Of a stretch of 64,000 bases of DNA, positions 11,125 to 23,300 are shown piece by piece. The stretch is taken from assembly GCA_029207755.1 (NCBI GenBank), contig JARCOQ010000012.1, forward strand, positions 15,257,679 through 15,321,678. The letters are read 5' to 3'. The notes beneath the pieces were generated by a model. That model saw only the letters and a program-made list of their open reading frames with translations. It made no database searches and was not told the DNA's origin. Source of the stretch: Chamaea fasciata (taxonomy: Eukaryota > Chordata > Aves > Passeriformes > Sylviidae). A program made the translations under genes and the position numbers. Each line of letters opens with the position of its first letter. The first letter of the stretch is position 1.

Positions 11125-11260
11125 GAATCCCAAGGTGGTTTGGGTTAGAGGGGGACCTCAAAGCTCCTCTCATTCCAAACCTCTGCCACAGGCAATCACT
11201 GGATTGGGTTCCTCAGGGCCCCATCCAACCTGGCTTTCCAGGAATTCCAGGAACCTTTCT
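11125..11260 (-). mobile_element. CR1 3' fragment, antisense, about 110 bp upstream of the first coding exon of ZC3H18
   Basis: On the minus strand this reads from the ggatggggccctgagg region to the ccaaaccacctt end. It is short and diverged. Confidence 0.5.
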
Positions 11261-11383
11261 TTAAGAGGCAAAGCACAGGAGGGGGAGTTCCCCCAGGGGG
11301 AGAAGGAGCTCCTTCAGGGTGAGGCTTTCCCAGTTCCCCCCCTAACCAGAGCTGTTGTGTGCCCTGCAGACTCTCGGGGACTG

Positions 11384-14300
11384 ATGGACGTTTCCGACAG
11401 CCCGGAGCGAAACCCCTGCTCTCCTGAGGAAGAGGACCAGCAGCTTTCCGATGAGGAGGTTCTGAAGGAGAGCGGCTCCGAGCGGGAACTGGATGGGGAG
11501 GGTGGCCAGGGGAGCCTCCTGGGCGAGGAGGAGGAGGCAGGCAGGGCCCTGAGCCGGGGGGAAGAGGAGAACCACTCGGATGAGGAGGATCGGCTGAGCG
11601 AGGCCAAGTCGCAGGAATCCGACACCAACGAGCAGAGCGTGGGGCTGAAGAGCCCCAGGCCCCACAAGGGAGAGGAGGAAGACAGGACAAATGACCTGGA
11701 AGTGTCCTCTGTCACCAGGGAGCTGGATGAGCACGAGCTGGACTATGATGAGGAGGTTCCTGAGGAACCCAGTGCCGCTGCTGCAGAGGAGGACGGGGAG
11801 AAAGCTGCTGGGGAGGATGATGAGGAAGAGGAGAAAGGAGATGATGCCCCCGAAGATGAGAAGAAATCCAGCAGCAAGAGCGATGACGAGAAGGATGGGC
11901 AGGATCCCCTCAAGGAGAAGAAGAAAGAAGAGGACGATGGGGAAATTGATGATGGAGAAATCGATGTAAGTAGGAGGAGGGCAGAGCCCCAGGGGGGTTC
12001 AGAGCTGGTTGCCTCTCCCATTGCAATTCCTTCCTCCTCCTGATGGGAATATCCATGTCCCCTTTTCCCTGGAGGTAAGGCCAGAGCTTGGAGCAGGCCC
12101 TGATCTCAGGGGTTGGGCCCTGCTGCCCTGTGCTGAGCCAAAACTTTGTGCCAGAGCCTTTTAAAGGAGCTTTGTTCCCTCTCAGTGTGGGAACACTCCA
12201 GTGCTTTAAGAAGCTACCCTGCCTCAGCTCCAGGAGGACTTGGGAATGATGCTGACAGCAAATCCCATGGATTGGGTGTCCAGCAGCTGTTCAGGTTGAG
12301 GGGCTGGTGCTGAAGGGTGCTTGTGGTGCTCAAAACCCTGACCCTGAGCTGTTGGTGAGGCTCTAGCAGCATCTGGAGGCATGGAAGGGAAATGGAATGT
12401 GCTGGGGTTTCTGCAAAATGCCCAAGGTGTGGTTTGGGGTCAGAGATGTGCAGTGTTTCACCAAGATACTCAGAAAAAATCCAAAGTGGGGTTTAGTTGC
12501 AGTGGGGATTAGGGAAAATGTGACTTTTAGCTGTGGTTGTGTTCAGCAGGGAGCTCTGCACAGCAGCAGCTGTTCCCTGCAGCTTAACAGCAATTCCTTC
12601 CTTTTCCATGGAGAAAACAGGGCAGAGTAACCCCAGTCAAAACCCTCCCGTGGCCTCCTGGTCTGGAATTGCATCCCAGGGGTGGGAGTGTAAAGAGAAA
12701 TTGCTGGTGCAGAGCCCCTGGGCTGGCTCCCCATTCCAGAATTCCACCTGGGGGGTGGGAATGTCCTGGGGACACGCAGGGAGTGTGCTGGGGTCACTGC
12801 TGGGGCTCCTCAACTGAGCAGGGCAGGTGCTCTGTCCTTCCAGGCCCCATCCCTGTGGGTTCCCAGACTCTGAGAAGCTCCTGGAGCCTCACTGGACAGA
12901 CCCTCCTCCCTTCTCTTCAAATAATTATATTTTGTGCCTTTTTTACTCTTCACAGTTCCTTGACAAGCTTAATTGCTTTCAAAAATGACATCATTTTTCT
13001 TCCCCGTGCCCATCCCGGCAGGTGATTTTGTTCAACACGTGTTTTCCAAAGGTTTTGTGCACTCCTGAGTCAGTTATAAGGAATTCCAGCATGTTATGGG
13101 CAGAAAAAAAAAATAAAATTCCTGGAGTCCTGACTCTTTGCTTGCTCCTTGATTAAAATATGAATGCTCTCCTTTGGAGCCTGAAGCATTCTTGGGAGCT
13201 CTCCTCACAAAGCAGGAGATGAATCTGTCCCCTGGTTTTCATACATGAAACTCATAACGGCATTCTCAGCTGCCTGATTCCAAGGAGACCTCCCAGAAAT
13301 AAATACTTCCCCTTTTGTTCCAGACTTCACACAGCCCTTTTGAAAGCAGCAGAGTGGAGCTGGTTCTCCCATTCACGCAGCCCTGAAAGCCAGCCCCAGC
13401 TTTGGGGAAAACTTGGAGCTCTGTGTTTTTCTTCTGCTTTCAGCCTTCCCTGGCGTGCAGGGAGGGGAATATTATTAATGCAAATTTTAATTGGGAGCTG
13501 AGTGCAGGCTTTTAAACCTGTGGCTGTTGAGGAGAGCTCTCTCTCCCTGTCTGGCTCAGGAGTGCAGCAGGAGAGGCTCTTCACCCACCTCTCCCTGCTC
13601 CTGCGTTTGTCTGCAGCCAAGGGAATGGCTTTTTCCTTCTTTCCAGCTGCTCGGTGGATCAAAGGAGAGGGAATTTGCCTCATCTTTTCCACCCAGAAAA
13701 TGGCTGTTGCTGCGCAGAGGGAAGGCACATCCAGATGCTCCCTCTTTACATGTGCTGAAAATAGGGAAATGGGGACAAGAGAGCAGGAAAACCGGGATGT
13801 CCTTGAGGATAAAATCCTGATTTCCTGGCCAGATACCTGTGACACCTTTCTGGTCATTTGTACCTTTGCCTCCTGCATCCCCAGCTCCTTTTTGCTTTCC
13901 AAGTGCAACCTAACAAAGCCAAGGAAGGTTGTTTGTTTGTTTTTTTTTTTCTTGGAGAACAGAAGGAAGTGCTGGTACTTGAAAGTTCCAATAACTTTTT
14001 GTGTTTCGTGGCTCTTATTTCTTAATCTTGGAGCGAACCTTCAGCTACTAGAATTTATTCCTGGGGTTGCAGGCCCTGGGGTTGAGGCAGAGTTTTGTTT
14101 GAGCTGCTTCCCAACTCCAGTGTGGAGCTGAGGAGTGAAGGGAAGGTGGAGATGACTGGGAGAAACCTGTTTGACTTGAAAATTCGTTTGTGAGATTGTC
14201 CCTGGAGAGGGACTTTGGGCAAGGGTACAGAGTGATAGAACGAGACGGAACTGGCAGGTTTAGGAGGGATATTGGGAAGGAACTGCCCTGGGAGGGTGGG

Positions 14301-17300
14301 CAGGCCCTGGCACAGGGTGCCCAGAGCAGCTGTGGCTGCCCCTGGATCCTCTGAAGTGTCCAGGGCCAGGCTGGACAGAGCTTGGAGCAACCTGGGACAG
14401 TGGAAGTTGGTTTTCCAGCCACCTGGAATATTCTATCTTCACCCTGTGAAGGAGCTCTGGGGCATTCCTTGTGACCTGACTTTGTTTTTTCCTCCCCTGG
14501 TTTTGCCCCAGGGTGGCTCCCAGTGAGTGGCTTTGAGCAAAGTGGGAAATCTCAGGTGCTGCAGGGAATGCCCCAGGTGTAATGCCAGCTCTGTGTGTCT
14601 GTTCCAGGATGATGACTTGGAAGAAGGGGAAGTCAAAGACCCCAACGACAGGAAAGTGAGGCCAAGGCCCACCTGCCGCTTCTTCATGAAAGGTAACCAC
14701 GCTCTGGGGCGTGGGAACAGCCAAAGGTGCTGCAGTTGCTCCTGGTTGGGGATTTATTTTTTTCTCCATTAAGCTGCTGTTACATGATAAATCCTGCCCC
14801 AGGCTTCCCCTGTGTCACCTTCCTGTTTCTTGGTGGCCAAAGCTGAATTTTCACGGAGCCGCTACACACAAAGGGCTTTGCCTGGTGAGCCTGGAGGGAG
14901 TAAATAAAGGGAAAACTTGGCGGGGGTTTTGGAATAAAACAGGTTGTGACTGCACTATCCCTGGAAGAGTCCAAGGCCAGGCTGGCCAGGACTTGGAGCA
15001 CCCTGGGATAGTGGAAGGTGTTGGGATTGGAAGTGGATGAGCTTTAATGCCCTTCCAGGCCAAACCGTTCCGTGATTCTGCTCCCTGCCTCACCACTCCT
15101 TGTTTGGGATGCGCTGTGGTGCTTGCTTTGCTCTCAGGTTTGCTGTGAAAGGCAAAGCTCCTCATTGGAAATGTTTGTCATTAACAAGTGAGGATCTCAC
15201 AGGCTTATTCCTGCATTTAATTAACAGTGTGTGTCCATCCCTCCCTCTCTTCTCCCCACTGCCAAAAGGTTCTTGTACACTGATCCATCTGTTTGTCCGG
15301 ACCTGTTTGTCCCCTCTGGCAGGTGGAGAGTGACAAATCTCTCTCCACGTGTGTGCAAACAGGTAAATCCCAACCCAGCTGGAGAGGAGAAAAGCCAAAC
15401 ACCTCAAACAACAAAAGCCAAACACCTCAAACAACGAGGATTTTCAGTGCCTGCTGGGCTTTTTTGGTGGTGGTGGGGCTGAAGTGGTGCTGGGTGCAGG
15501 AGGCAGGGCTCTAACGGCTGTGTGTTCCCACAGGACACTGCACCTGGGGCATGAACTGTCGCTTTATCCACCCCGGAGTGAACGACAAGGGCAATTACTC
15601 CCTGATCTCCAAGCCTGAGCCCTTCTCCCCCAACGGGGCCCCTCCCATGGGCCCCCACCCGCTGATGCCAGCCAACCCCTGGGTATGGAACCTCTCCTGT
15701 GCCTTTCTGCCTCCTGCAGCACCTTCCCCAATCCCTGTTCAAAGTGGGGTTCTGGAGAACCTGCTTTAGTGGGAAGTGTCTTTTCCACTGGGACCAGACG
15801 AGCTTCAAGGTGCCTTCCAACCCAAACCATTCCACGGGTCTGTGACTTTTCTCTTTTATTTTTTTTGAGCTAATACCTCAGCAAAATTCAACCCACGGTT
15901 GGATGTGTGATTTTTAAATGGAGATCTTGGAGCTGCCAGTAGAGGGGGGTAATTTTCCACGGGTTTCCCAGCTTAGTCCTGCTGAGGCATCTCCGGAGTA
16001 ACTCCGAGGTGGCTTTACAAAGCATGGCTTTGCTGGTTAAAACTAACTTAAGTGTCTTCTGCTGCTCTCTTCACCTTTCCAACAGGGAGGGCCAGTGGTT
16101 GATGAAATCTTACCTCCACCTCCTCCAGACCCTCCAACAGAAAGTGCCTGGGAGAGGGGACTCCGGCATGCTAAAGAGGTAAATTCTTTCCTCAGGGAAT
16201 TGCTGGCTGGCTCCAGAATCCACTGGAAAAGCTCTTTTTGGAGCATGAATGCCTTGCTCTTTATTCCTTTTGCCTTTTAACATATTAATTATGTTTTGTT
16301 GTACATCACAGTTTTTAGACAGCCAAGAGAAGCTCGAATCCAGGTTGGGGGTGGGGGTTTATATTTAAAAAATAATGGAAATTTGTGGCCCTCAAGTCCA
16401 GCCCTCCACAAAGCAAAGCTTTAAGCTGATCCAATTTCCCTCCCTTCAGCACCTGTTTCTCCAGTTTGTGATCACTGCTGGGGGGAAGCTTCAGTTTCCT
16501 GCTGTTCTGAGCTGCTGGAATGGGGAATTAAGCAGGAAAAGTCCAGTATCCTGCACATTCTGAGGGAAGAAGGAAGAAAATCCTGCAGGAAATCTCCCGA
16601 GGGCAAGATTTTTTAATACTACAATTTCTCTCCTCACGCTGCTTTTTTGTGCTCTGACAGGTATTAAAAAAAGCAACCATGAGAAAAGAGCAGGAGCCTG
16701 ACTTTGAGGAGAAGAGATTCACTGTGACCATCGGAGAGGACGAGCGGGAATTCGACAAGGAGAATGAGTTTTTCCGGGACTGGAATTATCGCATCACCAG
16801 AGACGTCCGGGACCCCGCGTAAGAGACACCCCTGGCCTTTGCTCCAGGGAAAGCTGGGTGGGAGTGCAGTGCACTGAGGCTGCCTGGGCTTCACTCATCC
16901 CTCCAAACTGAGGGAATGGCACCTCCAAAACGTGGAAACAGCTTCCACAAAGCGGGAAGTTAAAGAAGTCGAGCTGCCTCCGCTCGCTCCGGTTCAACCC
17001 CACCTCCCTTCCCAGTCTCCTTGAGCCCTCCCTGCCTCCAATCTCCTTGGAATTCTGCTCCCTCCTGGGCTCTCTCCAGCTCTGCATTGCCTCCCTCACA
17101 CCAGTGCATTCTTCCAGCTTTTTTTTCCCCCCCTTTTTTTTTTTTTTTTCTTATCCCAACGAAGAGAATTGAAAACTATCTGAGCTGAGGCTGCCAGGTT
17201 GGAGAGGGTTCAGTGTGCAGGAGCTGGTGGCCCCCGCTGGGGCTTCCTGGGCAGAGCTGGTTTAACAAGCACCTGAACTGGTCCCAGTTAAGCTGGGCAC

Positions 17301-20300
17301 TGGGCAGAAGCAAAGCTGGTACCTGGCCACAACAAGCACCCTAAATTGAAGTGTTCAGGTGTTTGGGGTTTTGAGGATAAATTCAAAGCGTTGGAGACCT
17401 CAAAGCCAGCTCTGCGAAATTGTTTGGTAGTTCTCGAGCCAAGAAAAGGAATGGGAAGAGAATTTTTGGGAAAGAGGCTTGGATTCTGTAGGGATACAGG
17501 TGGATTTGTGTCTCCTCGCTCGTGCATCCTCTGTTCTTCCTACATGGACAGATTATGGAAATATTTCCACTCCCAGAGGGTTTGCAAGGCTTAGTTCTGT
17601 TTATTTCAGAGTGACTGAATGACCAAAAAAAAAAACCAAAAACCTCTGGAAAGGAGTAGATTAAGCTTTTGTTCAATATTCTTTGATTTGCTCTGGCATG
17701 CAATTCCTTTCCGTAATTTAAAAAAAAAAAACAACCCTGTCCTCAGTTCTGCAGCCTGAAAGAAAAGAAATTTCTAAAATATTAATATTTTCCTGAGTTT
17801 AATTAGCTCTGGATCTTGGGCTTGTGTTCCCCTCAGAGGCACCTGGGCTTCATCCCCAAAGTTCTGGGGGCTGTTCATCAATTATCTTTCTTTTATGACT
17901 GTCTTGTAAAATGCACCAGCAGCATTTTGGGCCTCTCTGATGTAGGAATTGTTAAAAACAGCTCTGGGTTTCGTATAGCCCATTAAAAAAATGTGCTTTT
18001 TGTACATAACCAGTGTGAAATAAAAGTCATTCCAACAACTGGAATTCCTGAAAATTCAAGGCTGTGTGAGAAGCCTGTGGCATTAAAATATCTTCATTGT
18101 GTGTGAAGGGAAAAGTTATGAGTCTGCTGCTGTAAACTGTAGAAAATGCTGATTTTTTTCCCACACACACGCAGTTTATTGCCCAGTTGGACACCTTGCA
18201 GCCAAGTGAGCACTGGGATGTTGAAAATGCTTTCAGCACTGTCTTGTGACGTGTGGAGTTGTCTCAGTAGTTCATGAATCCCTTTTTCTTTTTTGAATAA
18301 CTATAGGGAGGTGGACATCAAAGAAAACATTAACTATGGGTAAGCAGGTCTTTGATTCCAGTACTGTTACAACCGTAAGAAAATTTTCCTTTGCCTTTTT
18401 TTTTTTCCCATTGCACTTCCTCAAACTTCCGAGGCCACAGACCGACCACTGTCCCCTCAGCAGCTGACTCAGTGGATATACTGGATTATTTGGGGTGTGA
18501 TACCAATTGTTTTCTGATGATTTAAGCACCGAATTTTACCCAAACACACAGCAGTGATTCTTTTTGAAATAAAATAAAACTCCACCAGTATTACAGGAAG
18601 GGGAAAATTGAGGTTGTGTGAAAAAGCGGAGTTTCCTTTCTGGTGTGGCTTGAGATGTTTTTCTGTCTCTTTGAACACCTGATGTCACTGAATCCAGGCT
18701 GGCCTGCATCTGGAGTTTGTTGCTGACTGAAGCATCCCAAATCCTGGTTCTCCTTCCCTTGGCTTATTGCTTCAGTCCAAAAGAGAAATCCTAAATTATT
18801 TGAAAGCACCAAAAGAAATACAGGTACCACTTGACTCACAGGGCAGCACCTACACCTTAACCTGGTTTAGGTTATTTGGCACTCTTGAAATGCAAAAAGT
18901 GGCCCTTTATTCCCCTTTTTTTTTTTTTTTTTTAATAAAGCAGAATCTCATTATGGATAATCTGGAATTTGGGAGCCCTTGCTGTATGATTTCAGCTCTG
19001 TCACCGACTCCTCTGTGGCCCTGGAAGTTTTTTATTCCCTGTCCCCACCTCCCCATGCTCACAGTGGGTCTGATATTTGCACTCCAGGTGCTCGGATGTT
19101 GTTGAGTTGGGGAATTGAAGCCATCAAACAATGTCAATAGACATCAGGAAATGGAGGAAGCAGCTTTAAGGAGGGGGGAGTTTCAATCCTTTTCCTCCCC
19201 AAAAATCCTTCATCCTGCGGTTGTGTGTGTGCTCATCAGTCCAGCAGCTGATTCCCACTGGAGAATATCAGCTGGGGAAGTGATGCCTTCATTCCAAAGG
19301 GTAATTCCAAATCCAGAGTGTTGCTGACCTGCCCTCAAAGCTCCACTTCCCCCCGTGGAAAGCTCAGCACCAGCTCCTGTCCTGTACGGGTGGCACTGGG
19401 ATGCACCCCTCGCTCCAGGGGCAGGGAACTGAGGGATCCCCATCCCTTCCACTGCCGCAGGCATTTGGGATGAGCTGTGAGTGCATGGGCAGCAATCCCA
19501 ACTCTCAATCAGGGAGGCAGAACATCTCCTGCTCCCTTTGCAGGCTCTGGAAGGGGCTCTCATAAGCACTTTTCTGTGTTTGCACCACATTGATTTGAAG
19601 GCTGAATTTTTTGGTAGCTCTTTTTTTTTGGTGTTTATCAAGAAAGGTTTGTGCTTTTCTCTGATAAGCCTCACTTAAAAAAAAGGACTGTTTAGTCGGG
19701 CTGTGTAGAAAATAAACATCTCTGCACAGCCCTGCTGCATCGAAGGTGGTTTTGTTGTCACAGTGACTGAGCTGACCTAGAACACGCAGGTTTTGTGGTG
19801 CCCAGGTGCCACTTCCCTCTCTAACATTCCCTGTTTTTCATTGTAGGCTTGATCCCTATGCAGATCCCTATTATGACTATGAAATAGAGCGCTTCTGGCG
19901 TGGTGGGCAATATGAGAATTTCAGGGTTCAGTACACAGACCCCGATCCCTACCGTAATTACAGAGTAAGTAAGGAAATTCCCCCGTCTCCCTTTCCCTTC
20001 CCAACTTCCTTCCAGGTTCTTCTGGGCCTCGTCACGTTTCCAGTGCAGTGTTTGAAATGAGAGTTTTCAAACAGTTAAATCTTGGCTTGATGACAGCACA
20101 GAGCAGGCTGGAGGGGAGGGGATGGGAGGATGTTCTGTCCCAGCACCACGAGGGCAAAAGCAGCGCTCCAGGCTTGGGAATGAGGTTTGGGAAGCTGCCT
20201 GATGGAAAAGGACGTGGGGTGCAGGTTGACAGTGGCTGAGAAGGCCACAGGCACCAGGCCTGGCATGGCCACAGCCCCAGGGTAGGGATTGTCCCCTATG

Positions 20301-23300
20301 CTGGGCACCTGAGGCCACACCTGGAGCTCTGCTCAGGTTTGGGCCACTCCAAGACACACATTGAGGGGCTGGAGTGTGTCCAGGGAAGGGGCTGGAGAAT
20401 CCTGAGGGAGCTGGGAAAGGGGCTCAGCCTGGAGAAAAGGAGGCTCAGGGGGGACCTTGTGGCTCTGCACAAGTCCCTGACAGGAGGGGACAGCCGGGGA
20501 GGTCAGGCTCTGCTCCCAGGGAACAGGGACAGGAGGAGAGGGAATGGCCTCAAGTTGCACCAGGAGAAGATTGGATTGGATTTTAGGAAAATTGTTTCAT
20601 GGAAAGTGTGTAAAGCTTTGGAAAAAACTGCCCAGGAAAGTGGTGGAGTCGCCACCCCTGGAGGTGTTCAGAAAACCTGTGGATGTGGCACTTGGGGACA
20701 TGGTCAGTGGTGACCTTGGTGATGGCGCTGGGCTGAGGGTTGCACTTGATGATCGAAAGGTCTTTTCCAACCTTACCAGTTCCATGTCTGAGATGGGAAG
20801 CTGGTTCATCCTCATGCTCCTTGGCTGCTCCTCAGTGTAGCAGTTGAGCAGTGCTTGCCCATCCTTGGACATTCTTGGAGAGGGAGGGAGTTTCCAGGAA
20901 AGAACCTGGTTGAGAAAAGGTTTCCTTGCTAATTCTTGGGAAGGATAGATTTGGGCAGGTGTCCTCTGTGTACCAGCAGGGGCTCCAGCCTGTTGGGATT
21001 GAGGCACAGGTGCTGAAATCCCAGGAGTTGGCTGGTGTCACACCAGGAACGGATCTGAACCCTTTCCCTGCTCTTCCTTTTCCCCTCATGCAAACTTTGT
21101 GCTTCTGGAGCAGTGACCAAACCAACCAGTCCTGCTCAGGGGGGAGCTTTTCAGTGCTTTCCATCAAATCCTTTCAAAAGTAGCTTTTCCTTTGCTCTAA
21201 ATCCTTGTTTTCTGCAGAAGCAGTGCTCAGACAGGAGCCTGGGCCTTGCTGTGGCCACACATGACCAATTATTTCCCTGCTGCTCATTTGCAAAGTTAAT
21301 TAGGTGGTTATAGAAATGATCAGCAGTGAGAGGAAAGACTCGTAAACATCAATACGTTTATTTAATAAGCTTAATAAACCAAATCAACCCAAGCATTGCC
21401 TTTGAGAGCAACAGTTGTGTGGGATATGATGCTGCGTTTGTGTCCAGGATGCAGATTATTGACCTCCAGAATACTGAACTCCAGATTATTGATCTCCATG
21501 TCGTTGATTTGCAGATTATCCATCTCAATCCTTTCCCGAGGGAGGGCGGATGTCATTTCTGGCATTCCCAGGCTTTGTCGGGAGCTGCTCCCGCAGCATC
21601 ACCACGGCTTTTTCCCTGTTGTTTTTTTGTTGTTTTTTTTTTTTTTCCCCAGGAAAGAGAGCGAGAACGGGAGCGGGAACGAGAGACCAGGCAGCGGGAA
21701 CGGGAACGGGAGCGGGAACGGGAACGGGAGCGGGAGCGGCGCCAGCGGGAGCGCGAGCGGGAGCGGGAACGGGAGCGCGACAAGGAGCGACAGCGGCGGA
21801 AAGAAGAGTGGGAACGGGAGCGGGAACGGGTCAAGAGGGACGAGAAGGACAGGCAGCACAGGGACCGCGACAGGGACCGCGATCGCGACAGGGACCGGGA
21901 GCGCGACAAGGACAAGGCGAAGCCCCGGTCCCCGCTGCTCCCGAGGTAAGTGCGTGCCGCGCCACCGGGATTCGGGCTCGGCGTTGTCGTGGGGTGTGGG
22001 GAACTGCCGAGGAGAGCGGTTGTTAATGAGCCTCGTGTCCGCTAAGTGGAGCTAAAACGTCAGTGACAGTGAGCGTGTGTAACCTGAGCCCGAAAGCCGG
22101 AGCGTCCTTTGGTGCGGAGGTGTTGGTCCTTTGGTATGGAGATGTTGGTCCTTTGGTATGGAGATGTTCTGCTCGTGCCTCTTCCCTTCAGGCTGGAGAG
22201 GTTCTGGGAGGATGAGGCACTCCTGCAGGTGAGGTGTGGCTTTTGAGACCTTGAGAAATGTCTGTCACAAGAGCCAGGGCTGCTTTGGGAGTTTGTGGAT
22301 AGCAAAAGTATCTGGAGGTTTAAGTACAACTCGAAAAGGTGAGGGAGTTGTCCTTGGAGTGAGTGTCTGCTCAGGGGAATTGCAGCGCGAGGTCAGGTTT
22401 GTTTCCTCTGACCTCTCCTTGTTTGTGGGAATCCTGGTTGTGACCTGCATGAAAGAGAAAATGGAACCAGACAGACTGAAAGTGCAGGAATGTGATTCCT
22501 GTTTTGTTCCTCTGTCAATGATTTATGACCCTGCCTTCCCAGGCTCCTCTGTCTGAGGCACGTTTGTAAAGCACTGGGTAAATATCCCAGTGGAATGGAA
22601 GTTTTGATGGCACAACCTCGTTTGGTTCAGAATCATGGAAAAGTACCACGTTTTTTGCAAAAGGACATCTTAGAGCAACCTGGTCTAGTGCAAGGTGCCT
22701 GCCCATGGCAAGGGGGTAAAATGAGATAAATTTCAGTGTCCATTCCATGGTTTTGTGATCTCCAGGAAAACTGCTTAACAGCTTTTGGGAAGAGTAGCAG
22801 ACAGAGACTCCCACAGTGTGTGGAGCACCCTGGGGACACACAGGCGTGTGTGGGGCAAAGAGAATGCAGGGAAGCTGTTCCCCAAGATTCATTGGAGCTT
22901 TTCTTGCTGCCTGGTGTCTGTGTTGTTCCTCTGCACTGGAGGAAGGTGTGAAACACGATGGGCATGAGGAAGGGTTGGATCAATGAAGAGCAGGGCTAAG
23001 AATGCCAGGAATGAGGCTCCACGTGGAATCAGGTGGTTTCAGGTGGGAGCAGGGCTTAGTCCTGAATCTGACCCAGAGTTTTTATCTGCGTTGCTGAGAG
23101 GTTAGCTGATTTCTGACCCTCTTTCCCAAGAGGAAGTGACAGTTTCAGAACGGTCTGGAGGAGCAGCAGCAGCTCCAGAGCAGTTATAGGAACCCCATAA
23201 TTACCTGTTCCGTTTAATTATAATCTTCACTTAACAACCACGATTTGTGCACCTTAATTACCACATTGCCCAGTGGTTTGTGCTCTCCTTGGCTGGGTGA

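Noticed and set aside
21601..21952. RE-repeat exon as a sequencing artefact
   Set aside because: The exon has proper acceptor and donor, matches the mammalian ZC3H18 RE-rich segment in position and phase, and the flanking exons depend on its frame. Only its exact length is doubtful.
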